A stretch of DNA of 64,000 bases from Bacilli bacterium (GTDB taxonomy: Bacteria; Bacillota_I; Bacilli_A; RFN20; CAG-826): contig JAFSOD010000004.1 in assembly GCA_017447165.1 (NCBI GenBank), positions 115,267 to 179,266 on the forward strand. Direction: 5' to 3'. This document shows, in pieces, positions 56,765-64,000 of the stretch (positions are counted from its first letter, which is position 1; each line of letters starts with the position of its first letter). The notes below the pieces were generated by a model. That model did no database searches. It saw only the letters and a program-made list of their open reading frames with translations, and was not told the DNA's origin. The translations under genes were made by a program, and so were the position numbers.

Positions 56765-58144
56765 TTATTTACCTTGATACCTTTCTCTTTTTACAAATTT
56801 ACCAAAACCTCTTTTGCCGAGGAATTCTCCGTCTTTAAACACTAAGGTGCCTCTTAAGTATGTTGAGGTCACATAGCCGTGACATTTATATCCTTCCCAA
56901 ATCGTGTGGTCATAGTTTGAATGCATATTTTTAACGGAAACCACAAAATCTTTTTTAGGATCAAAGATGATAATGTCCGCGTCTTTCCCTACTTCAATAC
57001 TTCCCTTATCTTTACAACCAAAGATTTTAGCTGGGTTATAGGAACAGACTCTCACCACTGTTTCATAAGTGGTCTTACCTTCATTAGCCTTACTTAACAT
57101 GTATGGGTACATATTTTCGATGCCCGCACAACCATTAGGAATCTTGGTGAAGTCATCTTTGCCCCATAGTTTTTCGCTTTGTTGGAATGGGCAGTGGTCT
57201 GTTGCCACTGTATCAATATAACCTTCGTTAAGTGCTTTCCATAAAGCCTCTAATGAGTCTTGTCCTTTCATTGGTGGAGAGCAGACAAAATTGATGCCAT
57301 CCACTCTCTTAAACACTTCATTAGTGAACTCTAAATAATGTGGACATGTTTCAATTTTTATGTCAAAACCCTGCTTTTTTGCCTCAATACAGGCTTCAAG
57401 TCCTTCTTTATCAGACATATGGACAATATAGACAGGTGCGTTTAAATGACTAGCCCAGTGGACCGCTCTTTTATCAGCTTCGGAAGTGACAAATTCAGGT
57501 CTAGATAAATAGTGATACCAGGCACTTGTTTTACCTTCTTTGAGGAACTGTTCAGTTCTCACATCAATGATATCTGGATTTTCAGCGTGAAGGTTTAACA
57601 TTGCTCCTACTTCTTTACATCTAAGTAAGAGTTGATAAATCATTCCATCGTCCACCATCATTCCTTCTTTTTTATAGACCATATAGCCTTTGAAGGAGGT
57701 GATTCCACTTTCACAAGCTTCATCCATTTCTTCTAAAATCTTTCCGTCATTAAAGTTAGTGATCGCGCAGTGGAAAGAATAATCTGAGCAAGCGTCTTTC
57801 TCACACATTTCAAATCTTGGCTTTAATGTTTCCTTGATGGAGTTACCTTTTCTTTGACATGGGTAGTCAATAATTGTGGTTGTTCCACCACAGACTGCGG
57901 CTCGAGTACCAGTAAAATAATCATCCGCAGAGATTGTGCCTCCAAAAGGCATTGCTAGGTGAGTGTGAACATCAATCGCTCCTGGAACTACTATTTTCCC
58001 GGTCGCGTCCACTACTTCTTTAGCCTCAACATTGAGCTTTTCGCCAATTAAAGCAATCTTTTCATCTTTTACGGCGATGTCGGTAACTTTTTTACCCGTA
58101 GGCAAAACAACTAAACCATTTTTGATTAATAAATCATATTTCAT
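56765..58144 (-). CDS. Dihydropyrimidinase / hydantoinase
   Basis: A 459-residue cyclic amidohydrolase that opens a dihydropyrimidine or hydantoin ring. Metal ligands: DVHTHLAMP (HxH), the carboxylated Lys in SGITSFKGYMVYK, NLHAEN, YIVHMSDK and ATDHCPF. All are present. The start was set to ATG 58144, with AAGGA upstream; the longer reading begins with an unsupported TTG. Heads the operon with the carbamoylase and permease. Pathway inference: reductive pyrimidine or hydantoin breakdown, although the dihydropyrimidine dehydrogenase is not in the window. Confidence 0.9.
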   Translation of the reverse strand: MKYDLLIKNGLVVLPTGKKVTDIAVKDEKIALIGEKLNVEAKEVVDATGKIVVPGAIDVHTHLAMPFGGTISADDYFTGTRAAVCGGTTTIIDYPCQRKGNSIKETLKPRFEMCEKDACSDYSFHCAITNFNDGKILEEMDEACESGITSFKGYMVYKKEGMMVDDGMIYQLLLRCKEVGAMLNLHAENPDIIDVRTEQFLKEGKTSAWYHYLSRPEFVTSEADKRAVHWASHLNAPVYIVHMSDKEGLEACIEAKKQGFDIKIETCPHYLEFTNEVFKRVDGINFVCSPPMKGQDSLEALWKALNEGYIDTVATDHCPFQQSEKLWGKDDFTKIPNGCAGIENMYPYMLSKANEGKTTYETVVRVCSYNPAKIFGCKDKGSIEVGKDADIIIFDPKKDFVVSVKNMHSNYDHTIWEGYKCHGYVTSTYLRGTLVFKDGEFLGKRGFGKFVKRERYQGK

Positions 58145-58224
58145 ATAATGCAAATTCCTTAATTAAAATAATTTTATCACTTTAATTTACTATTAAAAAG
58201 CCACCAATTATTGTGATCAGCATT

Positions 58225-58899
58225 TTATATCTTCAAAGTCTTTAAATATTCCTTATGTTCATCACTCACTCTAAAGGATTCTATCGCCTTTCTTATCGCC
58301 TTATTATGAATGTCTTTATCAAATCTTTTTTCTTTAATTACTTTGATAAAAGAATTGTATTGTTTGGCTAATCCAGTAGCGAGGTACCAGGCAATCATCA
58401 TTTTTACATAATAATCATCTAATTTTACTTCACTAACTCTATCGATATATTCTTCTTTAAAGTCTTCATCTAGGTAGTATGACATCAAACATTTAACCGC
58501 ATATCTCACTCGATATAACTCTTCGCTTTTAAGCCACTTATAAATCGCTTAAAGTAATTCTGGTTTATACTTAGCTAAATACTTATTACAAATTGAATCA
58601 CACACCGCCCAGTTATTGACGTAAGGTAAGAAAGCATTAACATAGTTAATAAACTCATCATAATCTTTGATACTTGAGAGTATTATAGAATGTAAAACAT
58701 TCTCTTCATGATACTTATGAGGAAGAGAAGAAATAAAATCACTTTTAATTTTATTATCTAACTCTTTCGCTAGCTTCTTAATAACAGGAAGTCTTACCCC
58801 AATAAATGAATTTTTATCAACGTTAGGAATTAGAGGTAATGTAAAATCGCGATATTTTATATCTTGTTGAGAAAGTAAATATTCTTTGATTGTGTCCAT
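58225..58899 (-). pseudogene. AlkD-like DNA alkylation repair protein interrupted by a stop codon
   Basis: Reading from ATG 58899, codons run in one frame to 58225 apart from a single TAA at 58549-58551. Upstream part: FTLPLIPNVDKNSFIGVRLPVIKKLAKEL and YVNNWAVCDSIC; downstream part after the stop: AIYKWLKSEELYRVRYAVKCLMSYYLDEDF and KMMIAWYLATGLAKQY. Both match HEAT-repeat AlkD-family proteins (about 225-235 residues). The frame is intact on either side of the TAA, so a point mutation to TAA is the simplest cause. Confidence 0.75.
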
Positions 58900-58930
58900 A
58901 TCTTTTCGTTAAATATAATTTACAATAGCC

Positions 58931-58952
58931 TATGTCACATAAGTGTCATAGA
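58931..58952. repeat. 22-bp near-perfect palindrome
   Basis: CTATGTCAC-ATAA-GTGTCATAG: 9-bp arms with one mismatch, between the AlkD-like and lipoprotein hydrolase genes. Part resembles the plsC operator (TCACATAA...). No T-run follows, so it is more likely an operator than a terminator. Confidence 0.45.
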
Positions 58953-58954
58953 TA

Positions 58955-60721
58955 TTAGAATTCGCCTGTTTTAGGCATAGATTCATTTATAACAGTTTCG
59001 TTATTATATTCATCAACATTGATTAACTGGATGTCTTCAGACTCAATATGATAACTATAACTACCATTTTTAGGCATATAAATAGCGATACTGCCATCAA
59101 ACATTTTTTCAGCGGATAAAGTGTCACTACTCATCACTCCATTAGAGTAAGTAAAGACATTCTTTCCAAGTGTTTTTTCATAAATTGAAATTGATTCAGG
59201 AGTATCCACTTTTAAGATGTAGTAGCTACCGTCATTTAAGTGACAAGCATCTTTCCCATATAATCTAGGATCACAACTTTTTAAGAATGAGTAATTTAGT
59301 TCAGTCGCGTGAGTTGAGATTAAAGTTAACATGTTGTCTCTAGAGAATAATTGGTGCATAACATCTGGTCTATAAATGATTGGGGCAAAGATATAGAAAA
59401 CCGCTAACCTGATACCTTCATATAATGCATGGATGGCCTCAATATTATCCTTATTAGCATTGAACAAAATATACAAAATTATCGCGAAATCTGCGGTAAA
59501 ATCCGCTAAATTTCCTTGTTGTAGCTCGCTAAATAAAGTTTGAATTATTGAATATGAGAAGAGTAAATCCATAAAAACTGAATCGCTAATTTTGATGCCT
59601 TCAATATCTGGATTATAGCCAAAAATAGTCGCGAAAATATTTCTAATTCCCTCTTGGAACATAGCGTAAGTGCTACGGTCTAAAGTAGAAATCATAATCG
59701 TGTAAATAAGGTTTTGCGCAAATCTACCCATAGATGGATATACGCTCTCAATAGGAGCATTTATTTCTTCGGTATAAGTTGTAATAGCGCGATAAAATTT
59801 CCAATCATCGACAGTATAAGCAGCGTAGTCCTCCGCTCCTTTAGCGAAGTGATAATTCCATATCATTTTCTTTCTTTCAGTAGCGTTAAATCTAATATCA
59901 GTTAGTCGATCAGGATAATAATGACTATGACCGTATTTCGCCATTCCCCAACCATTTGGGAGAATCATTGTTAGGATATCATTAAAGTTACATAAGTTAT
60001 GAATACCTTGATATAACTCACCTTTAGCGTCTACGATGCTAATCTCCGCTGCGTTTTGTGGTTCAAAACAATATGCATAGACATCCGCAATGCCTGTAGT
60101 GATTTCACTAATAAACGTGCCTTGGTCAATTTTTTGAAGCATAGTGCCCGCTAATAAATTAGTAATTGAGCCACCACGAGAAAAGCCGCTAAGCCAGAAT
60201 TTGGTGTGACCAGACAATTCATAAGTGGAAACATAGTCTTCTATTCCTTCTATAACTTTATTAGCGGAGTTCTGGAATCCTTGAGAGTTACCTGTAGTAC
60301 CAGCGGTAACATTACTAGCCCACTCAGCGTCATAAGCTCCGCTTCTAATAGTGACCGCAATTAAGTTAAAGTTGTTAATCTTTTTGCTAGCGATAGCAAA
60401 CCCCACAGAGTCTAAGGCTGGTTTAACTTTATAATCATCATTTATATAAATGTGCTGGAAGTTTTCTTTTGTCCAAAGGTCGACTAAATTAGCACTTCTA
60501 ATTGAATAATCATCTCTAGCGTTAATGGAGGCCATCGCATTAGCAAAGCTCGCTACCGCGATTTCTTGATGGTAGTATTTATTATCTAATAAGAAATATG
60601 AATCATCATAATATGTCTCAAATTCTTCATTGGTTAAATAAAAAGTAATACCAGGTGGATTAGACCCGCATCCAGCAAGAGATAAAGTAAGAATTGATAA
60701 TAATGTAATTATTCTTTTCAT
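58955..60721 (-). CDS. Lipoprotein with lipase-like alpha/beta hydrolase fold
   Basis: A 588-residue exported protein: lipobox SLAGCGS (Cys18), then a hydrolase domain with the nucleophile elbow FWLSGFSRGGSITNLLAG (Ser181) and VYAYCFEPQNA, the pattern of lipase-3/PGAP1-like proteins. A helical region (about 330-450) and a C-terminal beta domain follow. It ends MPKTGEF. Start set to ATG 60721; the longer reading uses sequence of the divergent gene. Probably an esterase at the cell surface. Divergent from the HTH-membrane protein gene with overlapping -10 elements. Confidence 0.7.
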   Translation of the reverse strand: MKRIITLLSILTLSLAGCGSNPPGITFYLTNEEFETYYDDSYFLLDNKYYHQEIAVASFANAMASINARDDYSIRSANLVDLWTKENFQHIYINDDYKVKPALDSVGFAIASKKINNFNLIAVTIRSGAYDAEWASNVTAGTTGNSQGFQNSANKVIEGIEDYVSTYELSGHTKFWLSGFSRGGSITNLLAGTMLQKIDQGTFISEITTGIADVYAYCFEPQNAAEISIVDAKGELYQGIHNLCNFNDILTMILPNGWGMAKYGHSHYYPDRLTDIRFNATERKKMIWNYHFAKGAEDYAAYTVDDWKFYRAITTYTEEINAPIESVYPSMGRFAQNLIYTIMISTLDRSTYAMFQEGIRNIFATIFGYNPDIEGIKISDSVFMDLLFSYSIIQTLFSELQQGNLADFTADFAIILYILFNANKDNIEAIHALYEGIRLAVFYIFAPIIYRPDVMHQLFSRDNMLTLISTHATELNYSFLKSCDPRLYGKDACHLNDGSYYILKVDTPESISIYEKTLGKNVFTYSNGVMSSDTLSAEKMFDGSIAIYMPKNGSYSYHIESEDIQLINVDEYNNETVINESMPKTGEF

Positions 60722-60736
60722 ATTTATATTTTCTCT

Positions 60737-60746
60737 ATTATACAAT
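60737..60746. promoter_or_regulatory. Overlapping divergent -10 elements
   Basis: ATTATACAAT reads TACAAT on the plus strand (60741-60746, 12 nt before ATG 60753) and TATAAT on the minus strand (60737-60742). The two promoters cannot be used at the same time, so the two genes may be linked in control. Confidence 0.5.
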
Positions 60747-60752
60747 AGATAT

Positions 60753-62741
60753 ATGCTCAAATCCTATAACCAACAATTAGTGGATGAAAGACGCCAAAGA
60801 AAGCTCTCTATCAAAGAAGCTGCTAAGGCAATTGGTATATCCAAAATGTCTTTGTTTTTCTATGAAAGAGGTTATTATAGACCAAGCAAAAAAAGACTAG
60901 AAAAAATCACTAGCTTCTATGAAGGCTTCGAAATAAATGAGACTAACGAATATCCAAAAGAAAGTCTTATTAAAATTAGAGTTAAACGAAAATCTAGAAA
61001 ACCTAGACTTATTATTTCTGGTATTGTTGCCACTGTTTCACTTGCCTTAATTATTACAAGTGCGGCGATATTTAAAAGGTCCGCAACTAACCACGAAGAC
61101 CTATATGGTCCAGTTTATGGAGAAGTGTATCGCGCTGCTATAGAAAAAGGTGAGACTGGTAGAGATATTGTTACTGATCTTGAATATAACTGTTTATATA
61201 CTAGTGGTCCAACTGGACGAAGTGATGTCATATTTTATAAAACTAACAGCATCCTTTATTTTAATAACTCCACTTACACTGTTAGTGGATATTTAGAAGA
61301 TGACGATGATTTTGGTTTTGGTAGATGGCGTTATCAATTTGGTGGCAACTTAGGAAGAAGTTCTTATGTTTGTACATTCTCTTATATGAATAACGATGTT
61401 GGAATGTATTTCTCCACGGATGTTTTATATGAAAAAAAGCCGATAGAAAGTATTACTAATCTTAACAAGATTGTTGAGGGCAATACCCCAATCACTGAAG
61501 AATTAGTGGTTAAACTATTTAACGCAAGAATAAATCATGCAATGAATCACTTTTCTGAATTATTATCTAGCAAGCTTGAAAAAGAAGTAAATTTTTATAA
61601 TGAATTCTTACGAGATAGAGAAATAGGTAGAGCAGTCAATTTCCGTATGCAAATTACTGGGCTAGTTCTATTCTTTGTTTCTGTATTTACTTTAATACTG
61701 AGTCTAGCCTTCCTTATTTATGTGTTAATTAGTCTAGTTAAACAAAGAGAAGATAAAAAAGAAGCTGAAGGAGATAAAGATTTACCACGGGATATCAACA
61801 TCAATTTTGGTGTTCCTGATTTTATTCTTAACTGGGTGTTAAAAGCTATAAGCTTTGCTTCTTTGATTATTCTTTTCCTAGGATCCTTTGGTGGAATGAT
61901 TTTTGATCTACCTCCAATATTTTCTAATGAAACATTTATGACCATCTTTAAAATCTGCTTTGTAGGTGGTATCTTTATTAGACAAATAATTGTTCTAGCC
62001 TCTGTTAAAAAGAAGAAGACTCTATTAAAAGAAATAACCAAATACCTATTCTTATATATCACAATGGCCTCTTTAGAAACCTCGCTTATGGCAATCGCAG
62101 AAACTTGGGGTTATAACCTTTCAGATTTACTATATAGTTTTGTCCCAAGAGGTGTCTTATTAGCAGCCTGTCTTAACTATATCCTTTTCTATTTCTTATT
62201 TTTCACCCCTTCATTTATCAAACATGAATCAAAAGTCTTTATTGTTATTTGGAGATTATTATCTTTACTTCCTTTAGGAACTTTAGTCGCTATTACTTTA
62301 GTGGGCAACTCGTATGAATTATTCTACGGGGCAAAGAAAAACATCTATATTATCTTCTGGTTCTCAAATATGAATCTCACTTTATCACTAGTGTCAGTGT
62401 TATTTATTTATTGTCTATTCTTTATCAGGTTATTCTTTAAACATAGATACGGAAAAGATGACGCCAGTATCTATTTCAGTGGCCATAAATTTAATCTCAT
62501 TACCAATATTATGGTAAGTATTATTATTGTGCTTGCGGCTTTAATCGACTTGATATTTAAAGGTAACACCGCTGCCTATTATCTAGGTTTAGGATATAAC
62601 ATCTGGGTGCTTATTTTTATTCCTTTAGTCCTATTTTCAAAAAGAGGACCTAATGAGTCTAGATTATTCCAAAGAGAAATTAGGGAGTATGCTCCAGCAA
62701 CTCCTCAATCAGTAAGTCCCGAACAACAAAGCAACAACTAA
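60753..62741 (+). CDS. Membrane protein with N-terminal HTH (Xre-type) domain
   Basis: A 662-residue protein. Residues about 5-60 form a Cro/CI-type helix-turn-helix (LVDERRQRKLSIKEAAKAIGISKMSLFFYERG), followed by a basic linker and a transmembrane helix (about 81-102). An extracytoplasmic domain of about 190 residues follows, then helices at about 300-330 and 355 onward, at least nine in all. A DNA-binding domain tied to a polytopic membrane protein suggests membrane-located regulation, but no family is recognised. No Shine-Dalgarno; message probably leaderless. Divergent from the lipoprotein hydrolase. Confidence 0.75.
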   Translation: MLKSYNQQLVDERRQRKLSIKEAAKAIGISKMSLFFYERGYYRPSKKRLEKITSFYEGFEINETNEYPKESLIKIRVKRKSRKPRLIISGIVATVSLALIITSAAIFKRSATNHEDLYGPVYGEVYRAAIEKGETGRDIVTDLEYNCLYTSGPTGRSDVIFYKTNSILYFNNSTYTVSGYLEDDDDFGFGRWRYQFGGNLGRSSYVCTFSYMNNDVGMYFSTDVLYEKKPIESITNLNKIVEGNTPITEELVVKLFNARINHAMNHFSELLSSKLEKEVNFYNEFLRDREIGRAVNFRMQITGLVLFFVSVFTLILSLAFLIYVLISLVKQREDKKEAEGDKDLPRDININFGVPDFILNWVLKAISFASLIILFLGSFGGMIFDLPPIFSNETFMTIFKICFVGGIFIRQIIVLASVKKKKTLLKEITKYLFLYITMASLETSLMAIAETWGYNLSDLLYSFVPRGVLLAACLNYILFYFLFFTPSFIKHESKVFIVIWRLLSLLPLGTLVAITLVGNSYELFYGAKKNIYIIFWFSNMNLTLSLVSVLFIYCLFFIRLFFKHRYGKDDASIYFSGHKFNLITNIMVSIIIVLAALIDLIFKGNTAAYYLGLGYNIWVLIFIPLVLFSKRGPNESRLFQREIREYAPATPQSVSPEQQSNN

Positions 62742-63431
62742 GAGTTGTTGTTTTTTATTTAATGTACCAGGTACTTCGTATTTTTCTTCTAAGTTATAAG
62801 TGGTCAAATAGTTGCCACTAAAAGAGGCATAAAATCCTCCATAAACTTTGTTTACGTTATCCCCTGAGATTTCGTATAAATATCCACCAAAAGCGGATCT
62901 AATTCTATTTCCTGATATTTCAAATACTGGTCCACTACCAGCTTGATTAACCATATTTCCTTCTATGCGATAATAAGTGTTGGTGCGCATATCTAATATT
63001 TCATTTCCAGTCACTCTTAATACAGGGCCATAATCTACTTTTCTTATATAATAAGTACTGTAGTCAGAATCACTATCATATCTTGAACGATTAACTGCTG
63101 TTCTTTTTTCATATGTATAGTCCTTTTTAGGAGTAGGTTTTTGTTCAACTACAGGTTTATCTTTTTTGACTGGTTCTTCCGTAGGAGTCTCCACTATTTC
63201 TTCTTCTATATTAGGATCTTCTTTAATCATAACTGGTTTATTTCTAAAGGCATCAATAACCAATAAGACAAAATAAGAAATAAGCATCAGTGAGCCAATA
63301 ATTAAGAACACCAAAGCTAAAATAGACATCTCTTTATGATGGGTGTGATTATAAATAAGCATGAACCCACCATAAGCGGTAAGCACTATTGCTAATACTA
63401 GGTATGTCCACTTAAAAGTTATTCGTCTCAT
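62709..63431 (-). CDS. Two-helix membrane protein with short beta-type repeats
   Basis: A 240-residue protein: two transmembrane helices (about 8-30 and 36-61), a Glu/Pro/Lys-rich linker (70-105), then about four and a half repeats of a 16-residue unit, [YF]xxxISGNxVxxxxGG (residues 134-210: TGNEIL, IEGNMV, ISGNRI, ISGDNV, FSGNYL). The repeats probably stack as beta strands on the cytoplasmic or external face. The last 16 codons run through the terminator of the converging gene (33-nt overlap). Not recognised. Confidence 0.7.
   Translation of the reverse strand: MRRITFKWTYLVLAIVLTAYGGFMLIYNHTHHKEMSILALVFLIIGSLMLISYFVLLVIDAFRNKPVMIKEDPNIEEEIVETPTEEPVKKDKPVVEQKPTPKKDYTYEKRTAVNRSRYDSDSDYSTYYIRKVDYGPVLRVTGNEILDMRTNTYYRIEGNMVNQAGSGPVFEISGNRIRSAFGGYLYEISGDNVNKVYGGFYASFSGNYLTTYNLEEKYEVPGTLNKKQQLLVVALLFGTY
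62732..62757 (+). terminator. Terminator of the HTH-membrane protein gene
   Basis: 8-bp stem CAACAACT/AGTTGTTG with 3-nt loop, then TTTTTTATTT. The opposite strand uses the same bases as the last codons of the 62709 gene. Confidence 0.85.
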
Positions 63432-63454
63432 AATTCAATTTTCTTATAAAATTA

Positions 63455-64000
63455 TTAAATATTAAACACATCTCCAGGAGAAACGATTCCTAATACAGGT
63501 TCATTTCTTAAACCATGTTCGGTAATAAATATTAAAGCGCATCTTTTGTGTTCTTTGTTATAGCCGATAAAATATTGTTTAGCATCAAACGCAAAGGTGT
63601 CTTTTGCTAAGAAAAGGTAATATAAATCTTTACTTTTATTAATATCAAATTTATCTTTTAAATCTTCAATAGTATAAGATCTATTTTCGTCATATTCTGC
63701 GTTTGCAAGAATAGAGAATATTGTTCGCATAGAAACAACATATCTAACACACCCTTTCTCATCAAAGATTGGGATATTAGTGATATGTAACTGATCCATA
63801 TAGCGCATGGCATGTAATACATCAGTGTCAGGAGATAATGTTTTGATTTTATCTTTCTTAACCCCAACATCATATGCCTTTACCACTAGTTTATTTATTA
63901 TTTCTTCTAGTGTTTCCAAAACATAATCAGCGACATGAAAAGGAAAATCGCCATTGACTTTTGGAGTATGTGTCAAGCAGTTACGAATATGTCTTAAGGC
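63455..64000 (-). CDS. CBS-domain protein, 5' part cut off by the window edge
   Basis: The frame is open to position 64000, with codons for ALRHIRNC before the internal TTG at 63976, so the true start lies outside the window. The visible 182 residues contain KTLSPDTDVLHAMRYMDQLHITNIPIFDEKGCVRYVVS, a CBS-type fold, and a C-terminal RNEPVLGIVSPGDVF that pairs with it. CBS domains bind adenosyl ligands. The upstream LRHIRNCL stretch suggests a helical N-terminal domain. Function unknown. Confidence 0.65.
   Translation of the reverse strand, partial: ALRHIRNCLTHTPKVNGDFPFHVADYVLETLEEIINKLVVKAYDVGVKKDKIKTLSPDTDVLHAMRYMDQLHITNIPIFDEKGCVRYVVSMRTIFSILANAEYDENRSYTIEDLKDKFDINKSKDLYYLFLAKDTFAFDAKQYFIGYNKEHKRCALIFITEHGLRNEPVLGIVSPGDVFNI

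Noticed and set aside
58955..58980. MPKTGEF at the end of the lipoprotein hydrolase as an LPXTG sortase signal
   Set aside because: The protein stops two residues after PKTG; no membrane helix or basic tail follows, and the protein already has a lipobox.

Overview
The window is AT-rich bacterial chromosome from a low-GC Gram-positive lineage, probably a Bacilli/Erysipelotrichia-like or RF39/'Tenericutes'-like gut bacterium. Support: the Firmicute gdpP-rplI-dnaB-walJ-rlmH block, GatCAB, PcrA-LigA, FakA/FakB (DegV) with PlsC, a TPP-riboswitch ThiT-type transporter, Gram-positive-style lipoproteins and a membrane-anchored secreted nuclease. The standard code is used: rlmH ends at TGA directly after the family's usual YHK C-terminus, so TGA is a stop. 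No rRNA, CRISPR array or prophage is visible.

Layout. 1-3.0 kb: the 5' part of an aldehyde dehydrogenase gene, then a small accessory island with a HipA/CtkA-like kinase, an unknown partner protein and a leader holding two 12-nt repeats and a terminator hairpin. 3.2-8.4 kb: tRNA-Ala and a coupled minus-strand operon plsC-fakB-fakA-alpha/beta hydrolase-polysaccharide deacetylase (membrane lipid and envelope). 8.5-8.8 kb: a candidate type I toxin-antitoxin locus. 8.9-17.5 kb: tRNA-Arg, galE, gatCAB, ligA, pcrA. 17.5-27.5 kb: a lipoprotein, membrane proteins of unknown role, asnS, the tsaE-tsaB-rimI-tsaD cluster for tRNA t6A, a nucleotide phosphatase, ThiT with its riboswitch, and ung. 27.6-36.7 kb: surface-polysaccharide genes (three glycosyltransferases, Wzx flippase, TupA-like ATP-grasp protein, Wzy-like polymerase, lipoprotein) plus a ZIP metal transporter. 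36.7-39.5 kb: a 48-residue acidic protein, a membrane protein, a second DegV, and tmRNA. 39.5-45.4 kb: a 1436-residue secreted endonuclease with Ig-like repeats and its small downstream partner, and a membrane protein. 45.4-51 kb: the replication/c-di-AMP block. 51-59 kb: Fe-alcohol dehydrogenase, a hydantoin/dihydropyrimidine degradation and transport operon, and four decayed genes (NCS2 permease, aldo/keto reductase, CotH kinase, AlkD-like). 59-64 kb: a lipoprotein hydrolase divergent from a membrane protein with an HTH domain, a membrane protein with short beta-type repeats, and the 3' part of a CBS-domain gene.

How the genes work together: FakB binds a fatty acid, FakA phosphorylates it and PlsC acylates a lysophospholipid, so that operon can build membrane from scavenged fatty acids. 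The hydantoinase, carbamoylase and APC permease form a ring-opening catabolic route; a relic of a nucleobase permease lies nearby. Many first-in-operon genes have no Shine-Dalgarno sequence and a -10 hexamer starting 12-13 nt before the ATG, which suggests frequent leaderless transcripts, while operon-internal genes have ordinary ribosome binding sites. The most novel-looking items are the HipA-like kinase with a type-III-like leader, the small-peptide/antisense locus at 8.6-8.8 kb and the unusual tmRNA tag.
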